Positions 45,241-56,039 of a stretch of 64,000 nt of DNA are shown one piece after another. The first letter of the stretch is position 1. Each line of letters opens with the position of its first letter. Source of the stretch: Hexactinellida sp. DTS-2022 (taxonomy: Eukaryota > Porifera > Hexactinellida); contig JAPNXP010000001.1 of the NCBI GenBank assembly GCA_028753945.1, forward strand, positions 6,624,501-6,688,500, given 5' to 3'. The position numbers were made by a program, and so were the translations under genes. The notes beneath the pieces were generated by a model. That model was not told the DNA's origin and ran no database searches. It worked only from the letters and a program-made list of their open reading frames with translations.

Positions 45241-47090
45241 AAGTGGCATTTACAACGACATCGGAGAATTTGTAAGCTATATCTTCGCATTAATTTCTAT
45301 AGAGTTCATTTTTGATTGGTGTTCGTCATTTAGAACAAAACTTGCCACATCTGCTCTTACCTGAGTTACCTCAGCCTCAGCTCGAACTCCAGCCAATCGC
45401 CCCTCCAGAAGAACCATGACATCATTACGGCATAGATCTTGTCTGGAACAGAGTTGCACGTGGGCCGGGCCGACCCGCGAGCCCACGCCCAACCCGCGGG
45501 CCGTGCGGGCCTAAAGATTATTTTTCCGGCCGGGAATTACTCCCATTATAATCCGCATTACTGCATTGAATTGTCATGAGTTACCAATTTGGAATACATA
45601 AAAGTAGGAAGACTAATTTTTCCGTCTACAGGATATTTATCTATAATTTGGTGTACACAAAATTGATTTGTTTCTGTAGACATAGACATGGAGGTTTGTA
45701 GGATTAACTTTATCTATAAGATAGGGGCAGGGGCGTCCCGTGACCATTTTGAGTGGGGGGTGTAATTTCATGGATTTACCGACGAACATATACCTGCCAA
45801 TCGTACAGGGATTCCTTGTCAGTACAGGGATTTTAACCATTTGGCTGTTCTGTACAGGCGTACAGGGATTTATTCAATTTGCACAGGGATTTTTAAAAAG
45901 ATATTTTAAAGCGTCAATTGTTTATCAAAGAAAACAACAATTAATTAATTCATTAAATATTATGTCTAATAATACCTAAAAATGTCTACACCCTAAAAAT
46001 GTAGCATTTTGTAAAATTAACAGTTCCTATTCTATTCAAGCGTATAGGGTTTTTTGCAAGCGCATTGTGCGAGAAAACAAACTGGGGCTGTCCCAGAGGC
46101 TATCTAGGTGCCTGGCCGGAACTTTTAGGTGTCAGTCCACCCATCGGTTAAGGAGCCAAAGTGCTTGCAGTTTGATTCGATTTAGCTGCCGGTTTGGCAC
46201 ATAATTAGGTACCAGGTGTCTGGCCAGTTTTGATGGCCCATAAGTTCCTCAATAAAGCCCTGATTCGGCTCCGTACGATTTTTCCTCCGTCTAATAGGTG
46301 CCGCATCATTGTTACCGGTAATGTGTATTCATATTATGACTAACACATTTAGGGTGCCGTACAAATTTACTAGGCTCTCGTATCAGAACTGGCGTTATCT
46401 TGGGGGGCGAGGCAGATAGCCTTGTAAACATTTAAGTAAGAGCTAGGGAACTGACAGGGTGCCATTAGTATTAGTTAAAAGGTACAGAAATAGTCTACGA
46501 ATAAACCGGAGTTTCATATGATCCGTGTTCCTATTAACAAGAGGAGACTGTACATCTATCAATTAACAACTAACTACTAAACAATATTACAATTAATTAG
46601 TATCCATTTATTTATAATACGTATATACAAAGTGTGTTTAGACAGTACTTACACTAGTGGCTAACCTGATGCTGTAGACATTCTTGGCTCTGTGTATTCA
46701 TTGCTGAGGTGAGGGTACATATTCGCTATGGGAAACAGGAATATTATACATGTAATTTTGAGTTTGAGTCTTGTATTGATTAAATTATAATATTATTTAG
46801 TGCCGGTGTAAGCGCGCTTTAGGGACACCGATTTTTGGGGCCCCGGCCTCAAAACGCTAGCGAATTAGGGCTCCCTTGGAAATTAGAATTGTTCTTTGCT
46901 TGTTCATTGTATGTGTATGTAATAGTCCATAATTAATTGGTGACTACGAATCCCAGAAACTGAAAAATTATACCCATGGGTAATTTTATACTACGACAAC
47001 GATCTATAGTGAATATTGGGGATTGTTTCATTTTTTGATACAAGCTTGAAAATTGGCACAGAGATAGATAAATATGTTTTAAAAAGAAAT
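45241..47090. repeat. mixed repeat relics, no gene
   Basis: 45780-45910 shares a CAGGGATT-rich segment with 54840-54920. 46100-46380 is a copy of 35310-35620. 46800-46870 is half of the GCGTTTTGGGGACGCC MITE. 46975-47005 is a fragment of the 40-45 kb unit (TACGACAACGATCTAT). I see no protein-coding pattern. Confidence 0.6.
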
Positions 47091-47344
47091 GGATATGGAG
47101 GCGTCACGAAATTTAGTATTTTCAAGATGGCGGCCGAAAATTGTCCGTAAAGTCGGACAAAAGCCCGCTCTCGCGATTACTTGTTAAATGACCTCGTAGA
47201 GTGTTTATATACGCATAGTTATTCTCAAATGATTGTGCGGTGAAGAAAGAAGGGTCACTCGATAGCGTAGAAACAATATTTGAGAATGGATGTGTCACAT
47301 TCCAGCGTTGTTAAGGAATTCTTCCTTCCAAACATGGTCATGTT

Positions 47345-48111
47345 CAGGGTTGGGGCCGATTACTTTCAGATGATTACGATTACGATTATATCTTTTTAAA
47401 CGATTATGATTATGATTACGATTACGATCTATAATTTTTAAGCGATTACGATTACGATTACTATAAACATGTATATGATTACGATTACGATCTATATATT
47501 TTTAAACGATTATGATTATGATTACGATTACGATCTATAATTTTTAAGCGATTACGATTACGATTACGATTACTATAAACTTGTATATGATTACGATTAC
47601 GAAAACAACCCAAAATGTATACTAAATGCGGTCTGGCTAAGTCTGATAATTCAAATCTAAAAGTACTATTACAACAAGGAAAAGTGTCAATTTCAATAAA
47701 CTATCTGTCACTGTATATATTATGATGGAATTCAAATTAATGTGAAGTCCTGTTATTGAATAAAAGCACTTTCGCAGGTGCAATCCTACGAATTGATAAT
47801 ACAGTGGATGCCGGTTATTAGCACATCGTCGGGAACTGCACTTGATGTGCTTATAACCGACATAAATTATACTGGGTATATGGCAACCGTTTCCCAACAT
47901 AGTGTGCTTATAACCGATATGTTATTATAACCGGTGTGCTTATATCAGACATCTACTGTATATCCTTAATTTCAAAGATAAATACGCTAATAAAATAGCA
48001 TGATTACGATTACGATACGATTACACCGTAGTAGAATCATCTGATTACGATTACGATTACAGCGAAATGTGTAATCGATTACAATTGTAATCGTAATCGG
48101 CCCCAACCCTG
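47345..48111. mobile_element. hAT-type MITE, CAGGGTTGGGGCCGATTAC family
   Basis: Perfect TIRs and perfect 8-bp TSD GTCATGTT (47337-47344, 48112-48119). Both arms are runs of GATTACGATTACGAT. A Tc1/mariner-like MITE (47800-47960, TACAGTGGATGCCGG...CATCTACTGTA) is nested in it. Confidence 0.93.
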
Positions 48112-48129
48112 GTCATGTTACCCTATAAT

Positions 48130-48590
48130 CAGAGATGCAGCGGTCCGGAAATTTCATGGACCGGACCGGACCGTCATGATTTTTTTCTGGACGGTCCGGA
48201 CCGGTCCAGACCGTATGATCAAAATATTGGATCGGTCTGGACCGGTCCAGACTGATGAACCAGTCCAGACCGTTATATCCCTTATTTGGACAGTTACAGA
48301 CCGCATAGTAGAGTGGCTAATTATATCCACTTGTATTTATAAGTTACTTATTACTTATGTGCTTGTAAACAATGGGAAATAACGGATTGGAGCCTGATCG
48401 TTTGTCCAATCTAGGATGAGTCCAGACCGATGAACGGTCCAGACCGATGAACCGGTCCATACCGTTATATCGTTAATCTAGACCGGTCCAGACCGCACTT
48501 GAAAATAAGCGAACCGGACCGACCTGAGACCGGTCGGTCCGGTCCGGTCCCGGTCTGGACCGCAGTCCGGTCCAGACCGCTGCATCTCTG
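48130..48590. mobile_element. hAT-type MITE, CAGAGATGCAGCGGTCC family, full length
   Basis: Perfect 8-bp TSD CCTATAAT (48122-48129, 48591-48598). Arms are filled with GGTCCAGACCG boxes. The truncated sister is at 31184-31364. Confidence 0.93.
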
Positions 48591-48650
48591 CCTATAATGA
48601 CTGGAAATTAGACGCTGATTATGAATATTAGCATAAAAAATTGATTAAAC

Positions 48651-49015
48651 TTCAATTGACGCAGTTAATTTTCGTTTTAGTTATTGCTCCAAGGCTATGG
48701 AATGCAATCCCTCCGAGCATTAGAAATAGTAACTCGATTGAGATTTTTAAGAAACGTTTGAAGACTCTCTTAATTAAATCTGACGAATATGTATTTTGGA
48801 CTTGTTGAAGACTATTACATACTACTATCACCTGTATTATTTCTTTTTTTTTAACCAGTAGTATATAATTCATTCATCTTGCAAGTATTATTCCTACAAC
48901 ATTCAAGTAACTTTAAACTATCTAGATGTACTTATACTTTACTGTACTATATATTAAATTCACTTTGATCTTGTAAAGCGCATTGAGACTTTGTGAACTG
49001 CGCTTAAGATATGCT

Positions 49016-49049
<34 letters not shown>

Positions 49050-49050
49050 G
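48651..49050 (+). mobile_element. 3' end of a non-LTR retrotransposon (LINE)
   Basis: 48675-48806 reads APRLWNAIPPSIRNSNSIEI then FKKRLKTLLIKSDEY, the typical tail of CR1/jockey-type reverse transcriptase ORFs. The 3' UTR contains GCGCATTGAGACTTTGTGAA, then CTGCGCTTAAGATATGCTG, and ends in a (TTA)n tract at 49018-49049. It is 5'-truncated, as usual for LINE copies. Confidence 0.8.
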
Positions 49051-50249
49051 TATACAATATACTACATACACTTCTAAATACTACATATATTGAATTTCTG
49101 CACTTGCTATTTTTTGATAATGGTATACAATATTTCCTTTACTTCCATACTGTCTTAATCAAATTATCACTTTTCTTGTCTTCTATTTCGGCTATTTTGC
49201 CCTAGTCTATTGCACGTTCATGATAACAAATTGGTATCAATCGATGTCATTTGAATTGAAGATTCTTTTGAAGGGTCCAAAAATTTTGTTCATAGTAACC
49301 GGAAATTCGCCTTATCCGTGTTCGTACTAACGAGGTTCTACTGTATATTTCAATTTTTGAATTTATCTAGGATTTATTTTAGTTTAAGCGCTCAAAAATA
49401 TTTTAGGAGAGAACATTCAGGGGCTAATAATTTTAGGAAAATTATTGATGAATATTTAATAAATAACAACTTAGAAGTTAGAAGAGCTTATAACTGCAAC
49501 TATTTAATAATCGATGATCACTGCACTCGGTAACTCGAATGGCAGGGGGCCTCAATGGGCCCAGATTTTTACAATATTTTTCTTGTAGTATAAGATCCAC
49601 TATTTTCAGGAAATAGAATAGATTCTATTAAAACATGGCAGGGTTTCATTTAGGGGGGGGGGGGGCATTTTTCCCCCATTTGATCCTATGTGCCCCCCCT
49701 TGGGAGTTGAAAAGAATATAATGATCAAAGTTGAAGCCCTTGCCTAAATGTCTGGATGAAACACTGCATGGGTAAGATCTTTACATGCAGTAGAACCTCG
49801 TTAAACTAGAGTATTCTTTTCTCTATCCTGTTTTTCCACCTCACGAATTTGATTCGAATACTTCATTTGTGGAATTTAATTGACTATGCCTCCTAAACGG
49901 AAAGATCGGGTCGGACTACTCTTATTAGAGAAAGAACATCAGTCAAATCATTGCATAAACTGTCTGTCACTGATGATACAGAATCGCGCTATCCTTATGG
50001 TGCAGCTGAATTTATTGAGCTATTAATATTATAATTTTAATTTCCCAAACAAATGACATTGTGTAGCATGTTTATTTATTTGTAAATGAATACATACTAC
50101 GGTTTGTAAGTTTCAAAACAATTAATACAAAAATTTGAGCTATTGAGCTATAAGACTAGGAATTTCCAATATTTAAAGATTTTTGATTCATTCTGTTGCT
50201 AAATCAGTTTCAAAATTTAAATAATACAATGTAGCAATTAAAAAAAACC
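49051..50249. other. gene-free stretch with MITE pieces
   Basis: 49300-49345 ends in ACGAGGTTCTACTGTA and 49788-49812 begins CAGTAGAACCTCGTTA; both look like single ends of Tc1/mariner-like MITEs. 49639-49766 is a small MITE with CAGGGTTTCAT / ATGAAACACTG ends around a G run and C run. A 71-codon frame at 49318-49533 (HSGANNFRKIIDEYLINNNL) has no recognisable match. Confidence 0.5.
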
Positions 50250-50760
50250 CGCTTTAAGCATATATTTAAAAGTACCTGGCGCATGCGCTACTCGTGTGAC
50301 GCAACATCCGTATATGAGGCGTGTATTAATTAAATATTGAGTACTGGGCACTATCTGAAATTCTGAATACTAATCAACATTACACTTATAGTCAACTCCC
50401 GTTATAACCAAGTCGGATATAACGAAGTACCTGCTTATAACGAAGTAATTCAATGGTCCGAAAATCCTTCTATTTTATTACATTAATAAAACTTCGGGTA
50501 CAACGAAATGGATATAACGAAATTCCGCTTATAACGAAGTCATTTATATCCCATATAGCCTCTAAGCTATTGATTTTACTCCGGTTATAACGAAATCAGT
50601 TTATAACAAACTCCGCTTATAACGAAATGAAACTATGGTCCCGAGCACTTCGTTATAACGGGAGTTGACTGTATTCACATTGGAAACTGTCACATTTCAT
50701 AGGAATTATGTTGCGTAGCGCATGCGCCAGGTACTACATTTAAATAGCTCGCTTTAAGTA
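50250..50760. mobile_element. palindromic element with a nested Tc1/mariner-like MITE
   Basis: The outer arms pair around AGTACCTGGCGCATGCGCTA (50272-50291) and its inverse near 50710-50735. The inner MITE 50387-50673 has TATAGTCAACTCCCGTTATA / TATAACGGGAGTTGACTGTA ends and many TTATAACGAAGT boxes. Confidence 0.75.
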
Positions 50761-51226
50761 TCAGTGTTGTATAGGAAGTCGTGTATGTGACATGAGGTTG
50801 GATTGGTTCTAACAACTTTAGTTTTTGAGATAATTATCATCTCAAGTAAGAAATTGGACCCCACATAGGGTTAACTATCCTGTAAAGCACGAACTAAGAG
50901 ATATTCTATATACTTCAGATATTTGACCCTTGGAGATTATCTCACTCGAAAAATGTATCATATTTTGACCTTCACCAAAATTTCAAAGGATGGAATAATA
51001 TAAGTTCTTATTGAATATATAATCGGATGGTCCACAGGATAGATCTATATGACTACTTATCGCAGAAACTTAGTTTTGTTGATTCGGAATCGAATTGACG
51101 TCTCTAGGCTTAAAATTATTTTTGCTGAAAATTACCACTAAAATCTGCATGAACGGAATTCTAACATTAATTACAGTATTTCTCACATTATTTACATAAT
51201 TATATAACTAGTTATACCCTAAACCA
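50761..51226. other. AT-rich stretch, nothing recognised
   Basis: No coding, hairpin or repeat signal that I can support. Confidence 0.5.
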
Positions 51227-51234
51227 GGGCCGCA

Positions 51235-51387
51235 TTAAGAGTCGTCTGGGCCCTGGTGCTGTCCAAAATTTCAGGGGCCCTATTTGTCTTACACTCTCTA
51301 GAGGCACGCTATGCGGGCCCCTAATGGGCTCCTCAGGCCCTGGGCCCTGGTGCTGCAGCACCCATAGCCCCCCTTAATGCGGCCTTG
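51235..51387. mobile_element. hAT-type MITE, CAGGGCCGCATTAAG family
   Basis: TIRs CAGGGCCGCATTAAG / CTTAATGCGGCCTTG. CCTAAA occurs at both borders, consistent with an 8-bp TSD that has decayed. Confidence 0.8.
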
Positions 51388-51649
51388 CCTAAAATGCTAG
51401 TGATTTAGGCCTCCCGACCCACAAACGTGGGTCGCCTAAAGGAGATACAATGGTACATTTTCGACACTCGATAACCCCCAATTATTATTGCATTTTTGAA
51501 GAGTACAAATTATTCTAAGAAGGACGTAGAAACTCAGAATTTCTAAAATCGAAAAATTTGAATTAGATATCAATAGTTTAAAATAGCCTAATAGTGAATC
51601 CATACTAGTCATTTTAAATTCTAGCTATTTCATATATTGAAAAGTACAC

Positions 51650-51732
51650 AACACATGTGCCTTAAAAGTACACAACACATGTGCCTTAAAAGTACACACA
51701 CATGTGCCTTTGGTATACAACACATGTGCCTT
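51650..51732. repeat. tandem ACACATGTGCCTT repeats, left
   Basis: Four copies of a 22-bp unit with CACAACACATGTGCCTTAAA. Three copies of the inverse (TAAGGCACATGTGTTGTGTA) lie at 55369-55430. Together they could be the arrayed ends of a 3.8-kb element holding the two transposase relics between them. Confidence 0.7.
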
Positions 51733-51899
51733 AGGCCAAATAAAATGAATAACTATTTTATCATCCCCGTCCGTCCGAATTTTTGAGGTATTAAAAAGTC
51801 TAGGCGCCAGCGCCTACGTATACTAGTAGGGGACTTACTCACCAAACTTATTAAACTTAGTTTATAATGAGTTTACTTGTAACTTTATATTAATGCACA

Positions 51900-52963
51900 A
51901 TTAGTGAAATTATTTTGATGGTTTAATTAAATTCAAGCACTTGCAGAATTCAATGAATGACAACCACAAGGTGAGAACATGCAAAGGGGGTTCTTCGTTA
52001 GGAGATAACTTTGTGTTCCTTGGTAGCAGCCAGGCATGTTGCGTGGTCATAACTCTGACCACGACAATCTGAATGGAATATTCATGATTTTCTTCAGGCA
52101 ATAGATATCGTAAATGACAGTGTCTGTTCTAAATATGCAGAATCTGGTGTTCCATCGGGCGATAGTGAAAAAGTTGACGTTCCTCGAAAACATTAGCACG
52201 AACTAAATCTCCACAAGCCCCGATGAATTCATTCTATGACTGAAATTAAAGATAATGAGCCTGCCATAGTTTCCTTATTATTGTGACTCATGAACTTTCC
52301 TTAGACGTTCTTGAAATATTGGATTATAATGTCAAACAAGTTTCAGGATACCGAGAAAGTTTCCGTTATAAACATCTCCAATCAATTGTGACTATCCTCG
52401 CAAAGGGGTCTCCTTTCCCTTAGGAATAAATCTTTTCACCGTTGTGTATTGAACCTGAGTTGTTCGATGATCTCTGATCAATAGTATACTCAGTATTATT
52501 CTCTAAACGTATTTGAAGTTCACGCCATTTCAAGTATCAATAATTATTTGTGAGAATTACTACGCTCATCTACAGGTATTTATCAGAAAGTTTTCTTTTT
52601 ATCATTATCATAAAGTTTGAACTCGAAAAGTATCCGGATTTGGTTGAGTTTGAGGATTATAGCTGATGAATGAATACTTATGTGTTAAACTAAACGACAT
52701 AAACTACATGACAAAGAAAAGAAAGAATTGAGACTTTGGCTTAACACTAACCACTTACGCTTTAGCTTTTCGTTCTTTGGGGTTTTCTGTATGAAAGAAT
52801 AAAAATAGAAAAAAATTTGCCTTGGGAAGTCTTTGGGAAAAGCTTTGTGGTAAGGAAGATGGCCTAACTGCACCAATTCCGTTAATTCTTGAGTACGCGT
52901 ACATGTACTAGGAATTTCGGAGATTGTTCCTATATCAAATCCAGCAAGTTGATGCTGAACCAA
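51900..52963 (-). pseudogene. hAT transposase relic (TTF/ZMYM1-like type)
   Basis: Read on the - strand from 52963. ELVQLGHLPYHKAFPKDFPR and KRKWLVLSQSLNSFFSLSCS resemble the TTF zinc-finger region. Further pieces in shifted frames are VQYTTVKRFIPKGKETPLRG, VYNGNFLGILKLV and NPIFQERLRKVHES, then CRGQSYDHATCLAATKEHKV and KNPLCMFSPCGCHSLNSASA. This order (finger, LPLRGH-type, RGNFLELL-type, CRGQGYD, CGCHSLN) is that of ZMYM1-like hAT transposases. Many shifts and stops; the dimerisation domain is not seen. Confidence 0.75.
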
Positions 52964-53519
52964 GGCTAGACACTTGTTAACCTAAACACTAACTTCTTCT
53001 AGTTTATTTCTCGCTTCAACTTCATCTAAACAATATATCGTATGTTCTGCGTCATTATTAGTTGATAATATATGGTTAAGTAGAAAGTTGTGACATGCTA
53101 GCCTGTGGTTCAGTCAATTCAGTTATTGATTCTAGTGTTTCATTCATCCCAACCTCAAATAGAGTTCTCTCACCTTCCTTTGATTGTTCATCTTCGTATT
53201 ATGTATTTACTCTTTTCTGCTCCTGACTTGTGTGGACAATTACTCATGATATTACAAAATCAGAAAGAACATATAAAATAGTGTATTCTTACACTAGTCT
53301 AGTCATAATAAATCAGCGTCGTGTACATGCGCCAATTATAATATTCCTAAATAAGTAATTTACGCACTAGTTGTCCACTGGTCATAGGATCAATATGCTG
53401 CCATCTTGGATATCTTCGATTTCCGGGACAATTCGGTTTTCCATGAAATATTATGGTCAATGCTAATACTAATATATAATTCAATGTTGCTATAACCAGC
53501 TTGCATTATTTGTCATTGA

Positions 53520-53960
53520 AACCTAATGTTCCTCCCGTTATATGCATTGATTTCCATCGACTCTACAAATTCAAACGGGAATACTCAATTGTCCAACGAG
53601 TCTTGGGGAAATCACGATTGTATATCATCTACACTAGCAGCTATATTTGGACATATTATAGTCAATAAGTTGGGACGTAACGGACAACAGTCACCGAGAA
53701 ACAATCCATTTACAATTGGTAAATCCTTGTGGAAATTTTATGGTTTACTCTCAATTGTCTCCAAATAATGAATCATATTTCCTGGCCATTTCTCAACAAG
53801 ATCAATGAACTTCGAATTATCATCACATATTTCCTGGATATTCATCGAGTGTTCATCTTCATGTCTACTAATATTTCTTCATTACCTGTAGGTGCAACGA
53901 TTTGTACATAGGTACCATCGATGCAGCCAAGTACCGAAGTAAATTCAGTCTTATATAGAA
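53520..53960 (-). pseudogene. PIF-Harbinger transposase relic
   Basis: On the - strand, LGCIDGTYVQIVAPTGNEEI (about 53935-53875) is the DDE_Tnp_4 signature with the catalytic Asp in IDGT. Downstream pieces are HSMNIQEICDDNSKFIDLVE, KWPGNMIHYLETI, KDLPIVNGLFLGDC and PLRPNLLT, the last two matching the usual LLGDSGYPLRPWLLTP region. Broken by shifts. Confidence 0.7.
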
Positions 53961-54233
53961 ATGACTACATTAAAAGTACATTTGGGCAGTAGTTGGAATA
54001 GAAAGTGATTTGTGAGTGGATCGATTCAGAAAACTTAACTATTTCGTGTACTAGTTCTAGTTAAAAGTTTTCAAAACTATGAAAAGTAACCTACAAAAAT
54101 CAAATACATTAACAAGAATTTAGCAATCCTAGGCTAGCATATACTACAGAAAATCTACTAGCTATTATGACAGGTAAAAGTCAATTTTGACAGGTAAAAG
54201 GTGTATTGGGTTTGTAAAACAGTTGATTGTAAG

Positions 54234-54757
54234 CAGGGTTGGGTTCAAGTACAATTTACTTAAGTACTTCTGTAATTAAGTACATTTTTTGAGTACTTGT
54301 ACTTGTACTTAAGTACTTACACGATTTTTTTCGTTGTACTTGTACTTGTACTTAATTACTTTCCTCAATTTTCTAAAGTACTTGCACTTGTACTTGAGTA
54401 CTTGTTACTCGTGACTTTTTTATCATTCAATATATTTCCAACACACATCATTGATGTTCCTCAAATCCCATCTCAAATAAAGTAGTGTTACTTAATACTT
54501 AGTATATTAGGAATTGTGTTCGTGTCAAGGACTACTGCTAAATCAATTAAATAGATTTGGATGATACTATATAAACTATGTATTTAGCAATTTCTACTAT
54601 TAGTACGAGAGATTTATCATAAGAGCTTGGGAAGTACTTGTACTTGTACTTAAGTACTTTAAGTTTACCTGTACTTGTACTTGTATTGTACTTGAATATC
54701 TGAAAAGTAGTAGTACTTGTACTTAATTACTTTCAAATGTACTTGAACCCAACCCTG
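54234..54757. mobile_element. hAT-type MITE, CAGGGTTGGGTTCAAGTAC family
   Basis: Perfect TIRs and perfect 8-bp TSD ATTGTAAG (54226-54233, 54758-54765). Arms of GTACTTGTACTTAAGTACTT repeats. Confidence 0.93.
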
Positions 54758-54765
54758 ATTGTAAG

Positions 54766-56039
54766 TTAGAACCAAAATTGCTAAATAAATAGGAATATCC
54801 TATAAGGTGAAACTAGATGACTAACAGTCCATTCCTGTCAACCGTATAGGGATTCCAGTACAATACAAGAATTTCAACCATTTTGGTTGTTCTGTCCAGG
54901 CGCACAGGGATGTATTAAATTTGTATCTGCATTGCTAGTTTGGAAAAATTATTCATTGGAGCCTCGTCAGGGGTATGACTCAAATGATTGGCAAGTATGA
55001 ATTCATTAAATTGTTTTATAGCATCAATGGAGGGGCATTGCCCCCCTATGCCCTCGTGGCGACGTCCCTGCCCATTCCGAAAGTTGTAAATTGATTCCGG
55101 ATATATTTTATTATGGGAATCCTTATATAGAGCTGAGCTTTGTAGAGTTCAGATTTTTTCCCATACTAAAAGCCCAGGCTTACTTTCTAAAGGTCAATTT
55201 AAAACTTTGGAAAAAAACTGACCTTTCTCAGTGCTGAATACACATAGTGAAAAACTGAACTCTACTAGAGCTGAGCTCTATATAAGTAATTTCTTTTATT
55301 ATTATACTGTATTATGAACATAATCGCACAGCTATTAGACTTAGCTATAAACTTGTGTAGTGCCTAAGGCACATGTGTTGTGTATCTAAGGCACATGTGT
55401 TGTGTACCTAAGGCACATGTGTTGTGTACTTTTCAATACCTGGCTATTTACTCTATTTGGCGCTATTATAGTGCAAGTTTAACTCGACTACATTAGTACA
55501 AGTACATATGCCACACAGAATTTGCGATTTCGATTTGATTCTTTTTTTCTATAGATTTTCAAATAATCACTCGATTTTATCAGAATTTTGGCATTATATA
55601 ATTATTAGGTCTATAACTTTGTATTACAGTTGAAAATCGACACGGCTTATGTAAATAACATGAACAAGTTACTAATAAGGATCATTTTTGAGGGATAGTT
55701 TTTTTCTCTACGACTTATACTTTTTGAGATACACATAAGAATACAAAGGTCACTCACTCTCAGGAAATCTTGCGGAATTTTTTTTTAACAGAATTACGGT
55801 GATTGTGACCTTTACTGACGTCAAAAAGGTCAAAATAGCTACAAATTTCGAATTTTTTTTCAGAATCGGAAACCTAGCATGTCAAAGTATATTTGAAAAT
55901 GCTAATTTAGGAAATATGGTATTTAGGTATATTTGTATCAATCTACCATTGTATCTCCTAAGTAAAGCGCTCTCTTACCTGTATAATTTTCTAATTCAAA
56001 AAATAATTTAATGGAAATTAGATTAGTCACATAGCTGCG
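54766..56039. other. intergenic stretch upstream of DRC2
   Basis: Contains the 54840-54920 repeat, a foldback at 55126-55285 (ATATAGAGCTGAGCTTTGTA pairing with ACTAGAGCTGAGCTCTATAT) and the inverse ACACATGTGCCTT repeats at 55369-55430. No promoter motif is obvious. A run of T then AG precedes the DRC2 ATG (AAATTAG, CACATAG), so an upstream non-coding exon or a trans-spliced leader is possible. Confidence 0.5.

Larger units (their letters stand above)
47100..48650 (+). repeat. diverged Z-type terminal repeat, split by two hAT MITEs
   Basis: 47150-47344 matches 178-375 (GGACAAAAG..C.C.TT, GGGTCACTCGATAG, TTGTTAAGGAA, ATGGTCATGT). It resumes at 48112-48129 and 48591-48640 (GACGCTGATTATGAATAT). 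No Z coding sequence follows, so this is probably a solo end or an old fragment. Confidence 0.7.

Noticed and set aside
49011-49050. (TTA)n tract as a free microsatellite
   Set aside because: It directly follows a LINE 3' UTR and is best read as that element's tail.
49318-49533. 71-codon frame with HSGANNFRKIIDEYLINN
   Set aside because: No family recognised, no splice context, AT-rich; left as part of a gene-free stretch.
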